DNA from: Acidobacteriota bacterium | GTDB taxonomy: Bacteria; Acidobacteriota; Thermoanaerobaculia; UBA5066 | DNA length: 64,000 nucleotides | Assembly (NCBI GenBank): GCA_029781975.1 | Contig: JAKOVQ010000017.1 | Coordinates: 62,001 to 126,000, forward strand | Direction: 5' to 3' | Shown here: piece by piece, positions 31,073-41,996 of the stretch | How the letters are laid out: every line of letters starts with the position of its first letter | How positions within the stretch are numbered: the first letter of the stretch is position 1 | The notes under the pieces: generated by a model | What the model saw: only the letters and a program-made list of their open reading frames with translations | The model's database searches: none | Told to the model about the DNA's origin: nothing | Program-made: the position numbers and the translations under genes

Positions 31073-32578
31073 TCAGGCGGCGGCGGCCTCGAGCGCGCTC
31101 GTCCGCGCGGCGCCGAGAGCCGAGAGATAGGACTTCAGGGCGGCTTCGATCGAGTCGGTGGAGGCGGCGTGGCCGGTCGCCTCGGCCTCGCCGTGGCGGA
31201 CCTTCACGACGACCTCGGCGAGGGCGTCCTTGCCTCCCGTGACCGCCCGGGTCGTCAGCTCGAGGAGCTCGACGTCGAGGCCCAGGGCCGCGTCGCACGC
31301 CTTGAGCGTCGCGTCGAGGGGGCCGTTCCCCGTGGACGACCCGCTCCGGCGGTCGCCGTCGACCTCCACCTCCACGGTGGCCATCGTCATCAGGTCGTTA
31401 CCGGACAGGACCTGGTAGCGGACGAGGCGGACGCGGCGGTCGGGGACGCAGGAGACGAGGGTCAGGAGGTCCTCGTCCCAGACGAACTTCTTCCGGTCGG
31501 CCAGCTCCTTCACCCGCGCCGTGACCGACTCGACCTCGTCCTTCGACAGGTAGAGCCCGAGGCCGCGCAGCCGCGCCTCGACGGCGTGCTTGCCGGAGTG
31601 CTTGCCGAGGACGAGGTGGCTCTCGGACGCGCCGACGCTCGCCGGCGTCATGATCTCGTAGGTCAGCGGGTTGGCGAGGACGCCGTGCTGGTGGATCCCG
31701 GCCTCGTGGGCGAAGGCGTTCCGCCCGACGACCGCCTTGTTCGGCTGCGGCCAGATCCCGGTGATGGAGGAGAGGAGGTGGCTCGTCCGGACGATCTCCT
31801 CGGTCTTCACGCCCGTCGCGAGAGAGAGGAGCTCGCCCCGGACCTTCAGCGCCATGACGAACTCCTCGAGCGACGTGTTCCCGGCGCGCTCGCCTACTCC
31901 GTTGATCGTCACCTCCACCTGGCGGGCGCCGTTCCTCACGGCGGCGATCGAGTTGGCGACGGCGAGCCCGAGGTCGTCGTGGCAGTGGGCCGAGAGGGTG
32001 ACCCCGGGGACGTCGCGTGCCAGCCTCGAGAACGTCGCCCCGTACTCCTCGGGGAGGGCGTAGCCGACCGTGTCGGGGACGTTGACGGTGGTGGCGCCGG
32101 CCTCGTGGACGGCGGCGACGACGTCGCGGAGGAAGCCGTAGTCGCTCCGGGAGGCGTCCTCCGCCGAGAACTCGACGTCGGGGAAAAAGGTCAGCGCGAA
32201 CCGGACCGCCGCGACGGCCTGGCGGAGCGCCTCGTCCCGCGAGATCCGGAGCTTGTGCGCGAGGTGGAGGTCCGAGGTGGCGATGAAGGTGTGGATCCGC
32301 GGCCGCGCGGCGTCCGCGAGGGCCGCCGCGGCGTGGCGGATGTCCTCCTCGCGGGTCCGGCAGAGGGCCGCGACGGAGCAGGAGACCTCGGCCGCCACGG
32401 CCCGGACCGACTCGCGCTCGCCCGGCGAGGCCGCCGGGAACCCCGCCTCGACGACGTCGACGCCGAGGTGGTCGAGCTGCCGGGCCAGGCGGACCTTCTC
32501 GACCGGCGTCATCGAGCAGCCGGGCGACTGCTCGCCGTCGCGGAGAGTCGTGTCGAAGACGGTGACGCGGCCGTTCAT
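31073..32578 (-). CDS. leuA: 2-isopropylmalate synthase
   Basis: First committed step of leucine synthesis, acetyl-CoA plus 2-oxoisovalerate. 501 residues. The catalytic barrel starts [16 protein letters not shown], has metal ligands in [15 protein letters not shown], and the lid segment [17 protein letters not shown]. The C-terminal LeuA dimer/leucine-binding domain (about 370-501) is present, so leucine feedback inhibition is expected. ATG at 32578 overlaps the ilvC stop (ATGA). Distinct from the LeuA-like paralogue at 23335. Confidence 0.94.
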   Translation of the reverse strand: MNGRVTVFDTTLRDGEQSPGCSMTPVEKVRLARQLDHLGVDVVEAGFPAASPGERESVRAVAAEVSCSVAALCRTREEDIRHAAAALADAARPRIHTFIATSDLHLAHKLRISRDEALRQAVAAVRFALTFFPDVEFSAEDASRSDYGFLRDVVAAVHEAGATTVNVPDTVGYALPEEYGATFSRLARDVPGVTLSAHCHDDLGLAVANSIAAVRNGARQVEVTINGVGERAGNTSLEEFVMALKVRGELLSLATGVKTEEIVRTSHLLSSITGIWPQPNKAVVGRNAFAHEAGIHQHGVLANPLTYEIMTPASVGASESHLVLGKHSGKHAVEARLRGLGLYLSKDEVESVTARVKELADRKKFVWDEDLLTLVSCVPDRRVRLVRYQVLSGNDLMTMATVEVEVDGDRRSGSSTGNGPLDATLKACDAALGLDVELLELTTRAVTGGKDALAEVVVKVRHGEAEATGHAASTDSIEAALKSYLSALGAARTSALEAAAA

Positions 32579-33660
32579 GCGGTCCGCGCGCCGCCGGCGC
32601 CGACGGCGCGCTCCTCCGTCCGGGGCGCCTCGGCGGCCCGGACCACGTCTCCCTCGGGGGTCACGGTGACCGCGTCGAGGAACGGCATCATCGACCGCAG
32701 GCGCGCCCCGACCTCCTCGATCGGGTGGGCCCGCTCCGCCTTCCGGAAGGCCTCGAAGTCGCCGCGGCCGGTCTGGTTCTCGGCGATCCAGCGCTGGGCG
32801 AACGAGCCGTCGCGGATCGCGGCGAGGAGGTCCCCCATCGCCCTCTTCGTCTCGTCCGTGACGACGCGGGGGCCGGCCGTGTAGTCGCCCCACTCGGCGG
32901 TGTCCGAGATGGAGTGCCGCATGTAGCCGAGCCCGCCGCGATACATCAGGTCGACGATCAGCTTCAGCTCGTGGAGGCACTCGAAGTAGGCGACCTCCGG
33001 CTGGTAGCCGGCCGCCACCAGCGTCTCGAACCCCGCCTCGACGAGGTGGGAGACGCCGCCGCAGAGGACCGCTTGCTCGCCGAACAGGTCCGTCTCGGTC
33101 TCCTCGGCGAACGTCGTCTCGAGGACCCCGGCCCGGGTGCAGCCGATGCCGCGCGCGTAGGCGAGGGCGTTCGCGAGGGCCCGGCCGCTGGCGTCCCGGT
33201 GGACCGCGACGAGCGCCGGCGTCCCCTGCCCCTCGACGAAGACCTCGCGGAGCCGGTGGCCCGGCGCCTTCGGGGCGACCATCGAGACGTCGACCCCCTC
33301 GGGGGCGTCGATCGTCCCGAACCGCACGTTGAAGCCGTGGGCGAACATCAGGGTCTTGCCCGGCTTCAGCGCCGGCGCGATCTCGTCGCGGTAGAGAGCC
33401 GCCTGGCTCGTGTCGGGGGCGAGGACCATGACGACGACCGCCCGCTCGCACGCCTCGCGGGGGGTCGCGACCGCGAGGCCGTGCTCGGCCGCCTTCGCCC
33501 GCGAGCGGCTGGACGGGGGAAGGCCGACGACGACGTCGACGCCGCTGTCGCGGAGGTTGAGGGCGTGGGCGTGCCCCTGGCTCCCGTAGCCGAGGACCGC
33601 AACCGTCTTTCCCTGGAGGTCCTCGAGGCGGGCGTCGCTGTCGTAGTAGATCCGGGCCAT
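32575..33660 (-). CDS. ilvC: Ketol-acid reductoisomerase (class I)
   Basis: NADPH- and Mg-dependent isomeroreductase of valine/isoleucine synthesis. 361 residues, slightly longer than the usual class I length through an extended C-terminal tail. The Rossmann motif is [15 protein letters not shown], followed by a phosphate-binding loop [10 protein letters not shown] consistent with NADPH. Metal and catalytic segments are [19 protein letters not shown] and [19 protein letters not shown] at 33660 has AAGGAGA upstream. A 92-bp gap separates it from ilvN. Confidence 0.95.
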   Translation of the reverse strand: MARIYYDSDARLEDLQGKTVAVLGYGSQGHAHALNLRDSGVDVVVGLPPSSRSRAKAAEHGLAVATPREACERAVVVMVLAPDTSQAALYRDEIAPALKPGKTLMFAHGFNVRFGTIDAPEGVDVSMVAPKAPGHRLREVFVEGQGTPALVAVHRDASGRALANALAYARGIGCTRAGVLETTFAEETETDLFGEQAVLCGGVSHLVEAGFETLVAAGYQPEVAYFECLHELKLIVDLMYRGGLGYMRHSISDTAEWGDYTAGPRVVTDETKRAMGDLLAAIRDGSFAQRWIAENQTGRGDFEAFRKAERAHPIEEVGARLRSMMPFLDAVTVTPEGDVVRAAEAPRTEERAVGAGGARTA

Positions 33661-33752
33661 CTGGTCTCTCCTTCTCGATCTCTCGCTCGGGCTCCCGCGC
33701 CCCGCGCGGGGTCGTTCGGGGCCCCGCAGCAGAGGGGCCCTCCGGTCTCGTG

Positions 33753-34292
33753 TCAGCTCGCGATCTCCAGGGGGTCGGACTCCGCGTCGTCGTCCTTCCC
33801 GGCGCCGCGCCTCGCCGACGACCCGCGGGCCATGGCCACCTTTCCGGTCCGGACCATCTCGACGATCCCGCGGGGGCGGAGGAGCTCCACCAGCCCGTCC
33901 ACCTTGTCGACGTCGCCGGTGCACTCGACGATGACCGTGTCCGCCGCCACGTCCACGATCCGGGCGCGGAAGATCGAGATCAGGTCGTTGACCTGGGACC
34001 GCTCGGTCTCGGCGCACCGGACGCGGATGAGCGCGAGCTCGCGGGACACCGTCGGGACGTGCGTGACGTCGTGCACCTCGAGGACCGGGACGAGCTTGCG
34101 GAGGTTCGCCTCGACGATCCGCGACGGCACCTTCGAGGTGTCGACGACGAACGTCATCCGCGACACCCCTTCCGTCTCGCTGTGGCCGACGGTCAGGCTC
34201 TCGACGTTGAAGGCGCGCCGCCGGAACATGCTGACGACGCGGACGAGGACGCCCGGCTGGTCCTTCACGCTGGCGATCAGGGTGTGCTTCAC
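33753..34292 (-). CDS. ilvN: Acetolactate synthase small regulatory subunit
   Basis: ACT-domain subunit activating IlvB and conferring valine feedback inhibition. 179 residues. The N-terminal ACT domain ([20 protein letters not shown], with FNVESLTVG) is followed by the C-terminal ALS_ss domain ([27 protein letters not shown]). GTG at 34292 overlaps the ilvB stop (GTGA). The last 20 residues are an extra Lys/Asp-rich tail. Confidence 0.93.
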   Translation of the reverse strand: MKHTLIASVKDQPGVLVRVVSMFRRRAFNVESLTVGHSETEGVSRMTFVVDTSKVPSRIVEANLRKLVPVLEVHDVTHVPTVSRELALIRVRCAETERSQVNDLISIFRARIVDVAADTVIVECTGDVDKVDGLVELLRPRGIVEMVRTGKVAMARGSSARRGAGKDDDAESDPLEIAS

Positions 34293-35989
34293 GCGCTCAC
34301 CTCCCGGGCGGGCGGGTGGGGGCGCCGGATCATCGCGTGGAGGTCCGCTCCGGCCGGGACCATCGGGTAGACGGCCTCCTCGCTTTGGACGACGAAGTGG
34401 ATGAGGGCGGGCCCCGGGCGGCTCCTCACGCTCTCGACCGTCGGGATGACGGCGTCGCGCGTCGTCACGCGGTGGGCCGGGATCCCGTAGGCCTCGGCCA
34501 GCTTGACGAAGTCGGGGGAGAGGAGCGGCGTGGCGGCGTAGCGGCGCTCGTAGAAGAACTCCTGCCACTGCCGGACCATCCCGAGGTAGCCGTTGTCGAC
34601 GACGGCGATCTTGATGTCGAGCTTCTCCTGGACGACGGTCGCGAGCTCGGCCTGCGTCATCTGGAAGCCGCCGTCGCCGGCGACGACCCAGACCTCGGCC
34701 TGGGGACACGCGAGCTTGGCGCCGATGGCGGCCGGGAGGGCGAAGCCCATCGTCCCGAGGCCGCCGGAGGTCAGGAGCGTTCGGGGCTGCTCGTGGGGGT
34801 AGTACTGGGCCTCGAACATCTGGTGCTGGCCCACGTCGCTGACGACCATCGCGCCCCCCTTCGTCGCCTTCCAGACGTCGTTGATGACGTGGGGGGCGAG
34901 GAGGGCCTCCCCCTCGGGCCGGTTCTGGATGCAGCGCGCGCGGGACTCGCGGCGCCACCCGTCGACCTGCGACAGCCACGGCTCGTGGCCCCTGGCCTCG
35001 ACCAGGGGGAGGAGGGCCTCGAGGACGTGCTTCAGGTCCCCGACGAGAGGGACGTCGACCGGGACGTTCTTCCCGACCTCCGACGGGTCGATCTCGACGT
35101 GGATCTTCTTCGCCCCGGGGGCGTAGCTCTTCAGGTTCCCGGTGACCCGGTCGTCGAACCGCATCCCGAGGGCGAGGAGGAGGTCGGACCTCTGGATCGC
35201 CGTGTTGACGTGGGCCTCGCCGTGCATTCCCATCATCCCGAGGCAGAGGGGGTGGCTCGGCGGGAAGCCGCCGAGGCCGAGGAGGGTCAGCGCGACGGGG
35301 GTACCCGTCTTCTCCGCGAAGGACGTCAGGACCGCCGTGGCTCCGGAGTCGATCACGCCGTGCCCGGCGAGGATCACGGGGCGCTCGGCCTCGGCGATCA
35401 GCTGCACCGCCTTGCGGAGGTCGGCGCGCCTGAGCGGGGGCGTCCGGCGGGCGGGGGCCTCGACGGCCTCGGGCCAGCGGAGCTCGGTCGACGCCTGCTG
35501 CGCGTCCTTGCAGATGTCGACCAGGACGGGGCCGGGGCGGCCGGAGCGCGCGATGGCGAAGGCCTCGAGGATCGCCGGCGCGACGTCCTCCACCCGCGTC
35601 ACCAGGACGTTGTGCTTGGTGATCGGCATCGTGATGCCGACGATGTCGGCTTCCTGGAAGGCGTCGCTCCCGAGGACCTTCGACGGGACCTGGCCGGTGA
35701 TGAAGACCACCGGGATCGAGTCGAGCATGGCGTTCGCGATGCCGGTGACGAGGTTCGTCGCGCCGGGTCCCGACGTCGCGATCGCGACCCCGACCCGTCC
35801 GCTGGCGCGGGCGTACCCGTCGGCGGCGTGGGCCGCCCCCTGCTCGTGGCGCACGAGGACGTGGCGGACGGGGTAGTCCAGCATGGCGTCGTAGACCGGG
35901 AGGATCGCCCCCCCGGGGTAGCCGAACACGGTGTCGACCCCCTCGCGGACGAGGCATTCCCACACGATCTGGGCTCCGGTCCTCTTCAT
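34289..35989 (-). CDS. ilvB: Acetolactate synthase large catalytic subunit
   Basis: Thiamine-diphosphate enzyme condensing pyruvate with pyruvate or 2-oxobutyrate. 566 residues. The TPP-activating Glu is in [19 protein letters not shown], the FAD/pyrimidine-domain segments include GHGVIDSGA and DRVTGNL, and the TPP motif is [16 protein letters not shown] ending [14 protein letters not shown]. The start ATG and the ilvD stop share one base (TGATG). Confidence 0.95.
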   Translation of the reverse strand: MKRTGAQIVWECLVREGVDTVFGYPGGAILPVYDAMLDYPVRHVLVRHEQGAAHAADGYARASGRVGVAIATSGPGATNLVTGIANAMLDSIPVVFITGQVPSKVLGSDAFQEADIVGITMPITKHNVLVTRVEDVAPAILEAFAIARSGRPGPVLVDICKDAQQASTELRWPEAVEAPARRTPPLRRADLRKAVQLIAEAERPVILAGHGVIDSGATAVLTSFAEKTGTPVALTLLGLGGFPPSHPLCLGMMGMHGEAHVNTAIQRSDLLLALGMRFDDRVTGNLKSYAPGAKKIHVEIDPSEVGKNVPVDVPLVGDLKHVLEALLPLVEARGHEPWLSQVDGWRRESRARCIQNRPEGEALLAPHVINDVWKATKGGAMVVSDVGQHQMFEAQYYPHEQPRTLLTSGGLGTMGFALPAAIGAKLACPQAEVWVVAGDGGFQMTQAELATVVQEKLDIKIAVVDNGYLGMVRQWQEFFYERRYAATPLLSPDFVKLAEAYGIPAHRVTTRDAVIPTVESVRSRPGPALIHFVVQSEEAVYPMVPAGADLHAMIRRPHPPAREVSA

Positions 35990-37731
35990 CAGAACCTCCC
36001 GGCCAGCCGGCCGCTCTCGACCCCTCGCCGGGGGGCCGCGGACGGCGCGGCGACGTCGTCGCCGTCCCTCAGCACCGCCCCCTGCGCCGCGTTCGTGACG
36101 AGGGCGCGGTAGCGCCGGAGCCACCGGCTCGCGACCTCGCGGCGGAGGATGGGGGTCCCGGCCCGGCGCCTCTCCATCTCCCCGGGGGCGACCTCGAGGT
36201 CGAGGGTCCGCGCGTCGAGGTCCACCGTGACCAGGTCGCCGTCGCGGACGAAGGCGATCGGCCCCCCCTCGCCGGCCTCGGGGCTGACGTGGCCGACGCA
36301 CGCGCCGCGGGTCCCGCCGGAGAAGCGCCCGTCGGTGACGAGGGCGACCTTCTCGCCGAGGCCCATCCCCATCAGCGCCGACGTGGGGGAGAGCATCTCC
36401 TGCATGCCGGGGCCGCCGCGGGGCCCCTCGTGGCGGATGACGACGACGTCCCCCGCCTTCACCAGGCCGCCCGTGATCCCCCCCATGGCGTCTTCCTGGC
36501 TCTCGAAGACGACCGCGGGGCCGCTGTGGCGCCGCATCGACGGGGCGACCCCGGCGGTCTTGACGACCGACCCCTCGGGCGCGAGCGAGCCGAAGAGGAT
36601 CGCGAGCCCGCCGCGGGCCGAGTGGGGCCTCGAGACGGGCCGGATCACCTCGTCGTCCGACGCCGGCGCCGCCGCCACGTGGTCGCGGAAGGTCCCGGCG
36701 ACGGTGGGGCGGTCGAGGTGGAGGCGCCCGATCGAGGCGAGCCGCTCGAGGATCGCCGGGACCCCCCCGGCGCGGTGGACGTCGTCCATGTGCCAGGGGC
36801 CCGATGGAGCGACCTTCGCGAGGTGGGGCGTGGCGTCGGCCACGGCGTTGATCCGCTCGAGCGGGTATGGGACCCCCGCCTCGTTCGCGATGGCGAGGGT
36901 GTGGAGGACGGTGTTCGTCGAGCCCCCCATCGCCACGTCGAGGGCGAACGCGTCGTCGAGCGCCTCGCGCGTGACGATCTTCCGCGGCGTCAGGTCCGCC
37001 GCGACGAGGGCGACGATCCTGGAGGCGGCCGCCCGCGCCAGGGCCTCGCGCTCGGCGCTCCGCGCGAGCGCCGTCCCGTTGAAGGGGAGGGCGAGGCCGA
37101 GCGCCTCCATCAGGCAGTTCATGGAGTTCGCCGTGAAGAGGCCCGAGCAGGAGCCGCACGACGGGCAGGCGAGCGACTCGAGCTCGTGGAGGCGCTCGGC
37201 GCCGATCGAGCCGGCCCGGAAGGCGCCGACGCCCTCGAAGACGCTGATCAGGTCGATCGGGCGTCCCGTCCGGTCGCGCCCCGTCGCCATCGGCCCGCCC
37301 GAGACGAAGACCGCCGGGACGTCGAGGCGGACCGCCGCCATCAGCATCCCCGGCGTGATCTTGTCGCAGTTCGGGATGCAGACCATCCCGTCGAACCGGT
37401 GCGCCGAGACCATCGTCTCGACGCAGTCGGCGATCAGCTCGCGGGAGGGGAGCGAGAGCTTCATCCCCTCGTGCCCCATCGCGATCCCGTCGTCGACGCC
37501 GATGGTGTTGAACTCGAACGGCACGGCGCCGGCGGCCCGCACGGCCTCCTTCACCAGGGCTCCGAGCTCGCGGAGGTGGACGTGTCCCGGGACGACGTCG
37601 ACGTACGAGTTGACGATCGCGACGAACGGCTTGTCCCAGTCGCCCTCGCCGACGACCCCCGTGGCCCGCAGCAGGCTCCTGTGCGGCGCCCTCTCCGGCC
37701 CTCTCTTGATCGCGTCCGACCTCATCGGCAT
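35989..37731 (-). CDS. ilvD: Dihydroxy-acid dehydratase
   Basis: Iron-sulfur dehydratase giving 2-oxoisovalerate or 2-oxo-3-methylvalerate. 580 residues. Cluster cysteines are in [11 protein letters not shown] and [18 protein letters not shown], with the further landmarks [36 protein letters not shown] and [19 protein letters not shown]. First structural gene after the leader-peptide attenuator, 39 nt downstream of the terminator's U-run. Confidence 0.95.
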   Translation of the reverse strand: MPMRSDAIKRGPERAPHRSLLRATGVVGEGDWDKPFVAIVNSYVDVVPGHVHLRELGALVKEAVRAAGAVPFEFNTIGVDDGIAMGHEGMKLSLPSRELIADCVETMVSAHRFDGMVCIPNCDKITPGMLMAAVRLDVPAVFVSGGPMATGRDRTGRPIDLISVFEGVGAFRAGSIGAERLHELESLACPSCGSCSGLFTANSMNCLMEALGLALPFNGTALARSAEREALARAAASRIVALVAADLTPRKIVTREALDDAFALDVAMGGSTNTVLHTLAIANEAGVPYPLERINAVADATPHLAKVAPSGPWHMDDVHRAGGVPAILERLASIGRLHLDRPTVAGTFRDHVAAAPASDDEVIRPVSRPHSARGGLAILFGSLAPEGSVVKTAGVAPSMRRHSGPAVVFESQEDAMGGITGGLVKAGDVVVIRHEGPRGGPGMQEMLSPTSALMGMGLGEKVALVTDGRFSGGTRGACVGHVSPEAGEGGPIAFVRDGDLVTVDLDARTLDLEVAPGEMERRRAGTPILRREVASRWLRRYRALVTNAAQGAVLRDGDDVAAPSAAPRRGVESGRLAGRF

Positions 37732-37770
37732 GCGGGTCTCCGTTCCCTTTCGGCGTTGCGCCCGGAGGCG

Positions 37771-37850
37771 CCCAAAAACGAAGACCCCCGGGTTTCCCCG
37801 GGGGTCTGCTGATCGCTGGCTCTCTTCGGCCTAGATCAACCGACCCCCGG
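37771..37850 (-). promoter_or_regulatory. Transcription attenuator with antiterminator/terminator switch for the ilv-leu operon
   Basis: On the minus strand, segment 2 (37850 to 37842, CCGGGGGTC) lies in the last codons of the leader peptide. Segment 3 (37806 to 37798) is GACCCCCGG. Segment 4 (37791 to 37783) is again CCGGGGGTC. Segments 3 and 4 belong to an 11-bp intrinsic terminator stem (arms 37797-37807 and 37782-37792, 4-nt loop) followed by CGTTTTTGGG. Segments 2 and 4 have the same sequence and compete for segment 3. A ribosome stalled in the Leu/Val/Ile run leaves segment 2 free to form the 9-bp antiterminator; a ribosome reaching the stop codon (37836-37838) masks it, so the terminator forms. 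Sequences are observed; the mechanism follows known amino-acid operon attenuation. Confidence 0.88.
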
Positions 37851-37967
37851 AGGGCCGATGACGAGGACCAGAAGGACGAGGACGAGCAGCGAGAGGACGA
37901 CGCTCCCCGCGACGGCCTGCGGGACCGGGGTCGAGATGCGGGCGGCGGCGGCGTTCTCTCGGCTCAT
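37836..37967 (-). CDS. ilv-leu operon leader peptide (43 aa)
   Basis: Short reading frame between the operon promoter and the attenuator. Residues 23-37 read VVLSLLVLVLLVLVI, 14 of 15 being leucine, valine or isoleucine, the regulatory end-products of the genes downstream. The frame ends IGPPGVG then TGA, so its last codons form the antiterminator strand. ATG at 37967 is chosen because the likely -10 box lies at 37985-37990; a longer frame starting at 38018 would begin upstream of the promoter. No good Shine-Dalgarno sequence precedes it. Like IlvL/LeuL, the peptide itself probably has no function. Confidence 0.85.
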   Translation of the reverse strand: MSRENAAAARISTPVPQAVAGSVVLSLLVLVLLVLVIGPPGVG

Positions 37968-37984
37968 GACGGTAAAGTTGGCGG

Positions 37985-38014
37985 ACTTTACGGAATCCCC
38001 TCGACGGGTGTCAA
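37985..38014 (-). promoter_or_regulatory. Sigma-70-type promoter of the ilv-leu operon
   Basis: Minus strand: perfect -35 TTGACA (38009-38014), 18-bp spacer, -10 TAAAGT (37985-37990). Transcription should start near 37978, about 10 nt before the leader-peptide ATG. A perfect 7-bp inverted repeat, GTAAAGT and ACTTTAC (37972-37978 and 37985-37991), overlaps the -10 and start site and could be an operator. Confidence 0.75.
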
Positions 38015-38056
38015 GCACGAAATCGCAGGAACGAACGGAGCGGGTCCTGCACCGCG

Positions 38057-38084
38057 GTCCGCGGTCGCAGCCTGCGACGCGGAC
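38057..38084 (-). terminator. Hairpin after leuD, candidate leuCD terminator
   Basis: Twelve base pairs with one bulged base: arms 38057-38062 with 38079-38084, and 38064-38069 with 38073-38078, loop of 3. It lies 47 bp past the leuD stop, before the ilv promoter. A second G+C-rich inverted repeat lies at 38103-38118. Neither has a U-run. Confidence 0.5.
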
Positions 38085-38130
38085 GTCAGGGCAGCCTCGC
38101 GCGCGGGGCGGGCCCCGCCTCGCGGAGGCC

Positions 38131-38721
38131 TCAGAAACCCGTGACGTAAGGGAGCCGTTCCGCGACGGCGCGGACCTCTTCGGGTCGCTGGAGGAGGGCG
38201 TTGAGCCCGTCCCATCCGTCCGAAAGGAACGCCTGGCGGGTGGCCTCGGGGAGCGAGCAGGCGAAGGTCCTCTCTCCCGCGGAGACCGAGAGCGTCTCGA
38301 GGTCGACCGAGCAGGGTGTGCCGGGCGCGCTCTCGACGATCTCCTGCAGCGCGAGCGCGTCGCCGTGCGCGACCGTCACGCAGGGGAGACCGAGGGCGAC
38401 CGCGTTGCCGAAGAAGATCTCCGAGTAGCCCTCGCCGACGATCGCGCGGATCCCGCGCCGGACGAGCGCCTGCGGGGCGTGCTCGCGCGAGGAGCCGCAG
38501 CCGAAGTTCCGGTTGACGAGGAGGATCGACGCCGCCGCGTGCTCGGGCCTCTCGAACGGGTGAGTCCCCCGGAGGGCCCTGCGGTCGTCCTCGAACGCGT
38601 GCGCGCCGAGCCCCTCGAACGTGACTGCCTTCAGGAAGCGGGCCGGGATGATCCGGTCGGTGTCGATGTCGTCCCCCCGGAGCGGGAGGGCGGTGCCGGC
38701 GACGCGGACGATGGAGCTCAT
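38131..38721 (-). CDS. leuD: 3-isopropylmalate dehydratase small subunit
   Basis: Swivel-domain subunit of isopropylmalate isomerase, 196 residues. Landmarks are [41 protein letters not shown] and [18 protein letters not shown] at 38721 overlaps the leuC stop (ATGA). Encoded upstream of, and apparently transcribed separately from, the attenuated ilv-leuAB operon. Confidence 0.95.
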   Translation of the reverse strand: MSSIVRVAGTALPLRGDDIDTDRIIPARFLKAVTFEGLGAHAFEDDRRALRGTHPFERPEHAAASILLVNRNFGCGSSREHAPQALVRRGIRAIVGEGYSEIFFGNAVALGLPCVTVAHGDALALQEIVESAPGTPCSVDLETLSVSAGERTFACSLPEATRQAFLSDGWDGLNALLQRPEEVRAVAERLPYVTGF

Positions 38722-40136
38722 ACCTGCCCCTCGGTGGAGAGGAGCGTCCGGACGTCGACGACGGCGCCCTCGACGGCCGCGGCCGCCACCATCGCGGGGC
38801 TCATCAGGAGCGTCCGCCCGGTGGGGCTCCCCTGGCGTCCCTTGAAGTTCCGGTTCGACGTGGACGCGCAGACCTGCCGTCCCTCGAGCCGATCCGGGTT
38901 CATCGCCAGGCACATCGAGCAGCCGGCGTGCCGCCACTCGAAGCCGGCGGCCCGGAAGACCTCGTCGAGCCCCTCCCGCTCCGCGGCGGCCTTCACGGCG
39001 ACCGAGCCGGGGACGGCGAGCGCCCTGACGTGGGGGGCGACGCGGCGCCCGCGAAGGACGTCGGCGGCGGCCCGGAGGTCGGACAGCCTCCCGTTCGTGC
39101 ACGACCCGATGAAGGCGACGTCGATCCGCGTCCCCGCGATCGGCTCGCCCCCGGAGAAGCCCATGTAGGCGAGCGCCTCCTCGACTCCGGCCCGCTCCTC
39201 CGCGGGGACGTCGACGGGGCGGGGGACCCGGCCGCCGACCGCGGTCGACTGGCCCGGGTTGATCCCCCACGTGACGTTCGGCTCGACCTCGGCGGCGGCG
39301 AGGACCACGTCGTCGTCGTAGGGGGCGTCCGGATCCGAGGCGATCGAGCGCCACCAGGCGACGGCGCGGTCCCACGCGGCGACCGACGGCGCGAAGCGAC
39401 GGCCCGAGAGGTAGGCGAAGGTCGTCTCGTCCGGGTTGACGTAGCCGACCCGCGCCCCTCCCTCGATGGCCATGTTGCAGAGGGTCATCCGCTCGTCCAT
39501 CGACAGCGCCCTCACGGCGCTCCCGCCGTACTCGTAGGCGTAGCCGGCGCCTCCCTTCACGCCGAGCCGGCGGAGGACCTCGAGGGCCACGTCCTTGGCG
39601 GTGACGCCCGGACGGAGCCGCCCTTCGACGGCGACTCGCCTCACCTTCAGCGGCTCCAGCGCCAGGCACTGCGAGGCGAGGACGTCCCGGACCTGCGAGG
39701 TGCCGATCCCGAGCGCGACGGCCCCGAAGGCGCCGTGCGTCGACGTGTGGCTGTCGCCGCACGCGATCGTCATCCCGGGCTGCGTCAGGCCGAGCTCGGG
39801 GCCGATCACGTGGACGATCCCCTGCGCCTCGCTCCCGAGGCCGTGGAGCGGGATGCCGAAGTCGCGGCAGTTGCGCTCGAGCGCGGAGAGCATCTCCTCG
39901 GCCATCGGGTCGGCGAAGGGGCGTTCCTGCGCGTCGGTCGGGACGATGTGGTCGACGGTGGCGACCGTCCGCTCCGGGAACGGGACGCCGAGGCCGCGCA
40001 GCCGGAGCATGTCGAACGCCTGCGGGCTCGTCACCTCGTGGACGAGGTGGAGTCCCACGAAGAGCTGCGTCTGGCCCGTCGGGAGCCGGCGGACCGCGTG
40101 GGAGTCCCAGACCTTCGAGAAGAGGGTGCGTCCCAT
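38718..40136 (-). CDS. leuC: 3-isopropylmalate dehydratase large subunit
   Basis: Aconitase-family [4Fe-4S] subunit, 472 residues. Cluster cysteines are in [14 protein letters not shown] and [13 protein letters not shown]; other signatures are [14 protein letters not shown] and [13 protein letters not shown] at 40136 begins [15 protein letters not shown], typical of LeuC. A possible extended -10 (TGCTACCCT, hexamer 40149-40154 on the minus strand) lies about 12 nt upstream of the ATG. Confidence 0.95.
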   Translation of the reverse strand: MGRTLFSKVWDSHAVRRLPTGQTQLFVGLHLVHEVTSPQAFDMLRLRGLGVPFPERTVATVDHIVPTDAQERPFADPMAEEMLSALERNCRDFGIPLHGLGSEAQGIVHVIGPELGLTQPGMTIACGDSHTSTHGAFGAVALGIGTSQVRDVLASQCLALEPLKVRRVAVEGRLRPGVTAKDVALEVLRRLGVKGGAGYAYEYGGSAVRALSMDERMTLCNMAIEGGARVGYVNPDETTFAYLSGRRFAPSVAAWDRAVAWWRSIASDPDAPYDDDVVLAAAEVEPNVTWGINPGQSTAVGGRVPRPVDVPAEERAGVEEALAYMGFSGGEPIAGTRIDVAFIGSCTNGRLSDLRAAADVLRGRRVAPHVRALAVPGSVAVKAAAEREGLDEVFRAAGFEWRHAGCSMCLAMNPDRLEGRQVCASTSNRNFKGRQGSPTGRTLLMSPAMVAAAAVEGAVVDVRTLLSTEGQV

Positions 40137-40177
40137 CCTGGGGCGGAGAGGGTAGCACCGGGGTCCCGGGCGCGGGG

Positions 40178-41926
40178 TCAGGCGGGCTGGCCCCGCTCCC
40201 GCGCGAGGCGGAGGAAGTCCGCGACGAGCGCGTCGAGCCGTGCGCCGCCGCGCTCCCGCGCGACGGCCAGCTCCTCGCCGGGTGCCGGAGCCTCGCGCAG
40301 CTCGAAGTAGTACTTGACCTTCGGCTCCGTCCCCGAGGGGCGCAGGGTGACGCGCGAGCCGCCGTCGAGCTCGAAGGCGAGGACGTTCGAGGCCGGGAGC
40401 CCGAGCGGCTCCTCGCCGCCGTCCCGGACCAGGACGCCTCGGAGGTAGTCGCGTCGCCCGCGGACCGCGAGGCCGCCGACCGCAGCCGGCGGCCGCTCGC
40501 GGAAGCCCGCGAGGATCGCCTCGATCCGCTCCGCTCCGTCCCGGCCCGCGAGGGTGACGCTCCTCTGCGCCGAGAGGAAGAGGCCGTGGGCGCGCTGGAC
40601 CTCCTCGAGGTAGTCCCACGGCGTCACGCCGCGGGACCGGCACCAGCCGGCGAGGTCGGCGAAGACGACGGCGGCGGAGATCCCGTCCTTGTCGCGCACG
40701 ACGTCGCCGACGGAGTAGCCGAGCGCCTCCTCGTATCCGAAGACGGTCGTCAGCCCCTCGGCCGCCTCCAGCTCGAGCGCCCTGTTCTCGATCCACTTGA
40801 ATCCCGTCAGGGTCTCGGCGTACCGCGCCCCGAGGTCGCGGGCGATGGCCCCCAGCTGGCTCGAGGAGACGATCGTCGTCAGGACGAGCGGCCTGACGAC
40901 GCGCCGCTGCGTCAGGAGGTAGTGCCCGAGGAGGGCTCCGAGCTCGTTCCCCGAGAAGGTCCGCATCCGCCCCGCGAGGTCGCGGGCGCCGGCCGCGAGG
41001 CGGTCCGCGTCCGGGTCGTTCGCGAGGAGGAGGTCGGCCCGCGTCTCCTCCGCGAGGGAGAGCGCGAGGTCCAGCGCCCCCGGCTCCTCGGGGTTGGGGA
41101 AGCGGACGGTCGGAAAGGCGCCGTCGGGCTGGTTCTGCGCGGCGACCGGGTGGACGTTCCGAAACCCGGCGCGGGAGAGGGCCGCGAGCGTCCACGCCGC
41201 GCCGACGCCGTGCAGCGCCGTGAAGACGACCCCGAGGTCGCGCCCGGCGCCGCGGTGGAGGACGAGGCCGTCGACGGCGTCGAGGTAAGAGCTCCCGACG
41301 GCGCCCTCGACGTCCCGCCAGAGCCCCCGCGCGCGCGCGTCCGCCTCGGAGAGACACGGCACGAGCCCCTCGGCCGCGGCCTGCTCGATCCGGGCCGCGA
41401 TCGCCTCGTCCGCGGGGGGGACGATCTGGGCGCCGTTGGCGGCGTAGACCTTGTAGCCGTTGTACTCGGGCGGGTTGTGGCTCGCGGTGACGACGGCGGC
41501 GCCCGCGGCGCCGAGGCGCTTCAGCGCGAAGGCGCCGAGCGGGGTCGGGACCGGGTCGGCGAAGACGTGGGCCGTCACGCCGTGGGCGGCGAGGACGCCC
41601 GCGACGTCGGCCGCGAACGCGTCGCTCATCCTCCGGGCGTCCCGGGCGACGACGACCCCGCGGCGCGCCGCGTCCGGAACGGTCTCCAGGAGGTGGCGGG
41701 CGAGCCCGGCCGTCGCCTGGCGGACCAGGAGGCGGTTCATCCGGCCGGGACCCGCCCCGAGCAGGCCGCGCAGGCCGGCCGTCCCGAACCGGAGCCTTTC
41801 GGCGAAGCGATCGGAGAGGGCCTGCGCGTCCCCGCTCGCGAGGAGGGAGTCGACCTCGCGGGCGGTGGCGGGGTCGGGGTCGGCGGCCCGCCAGGCGCGG
41901 GCCCGGGCGACGAGCTGTGAGTCCAT
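40178..41926 (-). CDS. Phosphohexomutase (alpha-phosphoglucomutase PgcA/PGM2 type)
   Basis: Interconverts hexose 1- and 6-phosphates through a phosphoserine. 582 residues with four domains. The phosphoserine loop is [13 protein letters not shown], the metal loop is DPDADRL, the sugar-binding loop is GYEEALGYS, and the phosphate-binding loop near the C-terminus is [16 protein letters not shown]. The EEALGY sugar loop is that of the PGM2/PgcA branch rather than GEXSG of the PMM/PGM branch. Located 41 bp upstream of leuC on the same strand. Confidence 0.88.
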   Translation of the reverse strand: MDSQLVARARAWRAADPDPATAREVDSLLASGDAQALSDRFAERLRFGTAGLRGLLGAGPGRMNRLLVRQATAGLARHLLETVPDAARRGVVVARDARRMSDAFAADVAGVLAAHGVTAHVFADPVPTPLGAFALKRLGAAGAAVVTASHNPPEYNGYKVYAANGAQIVPPADEAIAARIEQAAAEGLVPCLSEADARARGLWRDVEGAVGSSYLDAVDGLVLHRGAGRDLGVVFTALHGVGAAWTLAALSRAGFRNVHPVAAQNQPDGAFPTVRFPNPEEPGALDLALSLAEETRADLLLANDPDADRLAAGARDLAGRMRTFSGNELGALLGHYLLTQRRVVRPLVLTTIVSSSQLGAIARDLGARYAETLTGFKWIENRALELEAAEGLTTVFGYEEALGYSVGDVVRDKDGISAAVVFADLAGWCRSRGVTPWDYLEEVQRAHGLFLSAQRSVTLAGRDGAERIEAILAGFRERPPAAVGGLAVRGRRDYLRGVLVRDGGEEPLGLPASNVLAFELDGGSRVTLRPSGTEPKVKYYFELREAPAPGEELAVARERGGARLDALVADFLRLARERGQPA

Positions 41927-41933
41927 CGGCGGG

Positions 41934-41939
41934 ATGCTA
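41934..41939 (-). promoter_or_regulatory. -10 hexamer TAGCAT upstream of the phosphohexomutase
   Basis: Minus-strand TAGCAT ends 7 nt before the ATG at 41926 with no Shine-Dalgarno sequence. Same hexamer and nearly the same spacing as at 3486-3491. Confidence 0.4.
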
Positions 41940-41981
41940 GCTCGCCGCGAGGCGCTTCGCCTGCCCGACCCTCCGAGCCAC

Positions 41982-41987
41982 TAGAAT
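41982..41987 (+). promoter_or_regulatory. -10 hexamer TAGAAT upstream of dnaE
   Basis: TAGAAT (5/6) ends 9 nt before the dnaE ATG at 41997 and no Shine-Dalgarno sequence is visible. The 70-bp intergenic region thus holds two divergent promoters with their -10 boxes 42 bp apart. Confidence 0.45.
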
Positions 41988-41996
41988 CGGCTCCAC

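Noticed and set aside
37968-38018. Longer 60-residue version of the ilv leader peptide starting at 38018
   Set aside because: Its start overlaps the -35/-10 promoter elements (37985-38014), so it would not be on the transcript. The 43-residue form is preferred.
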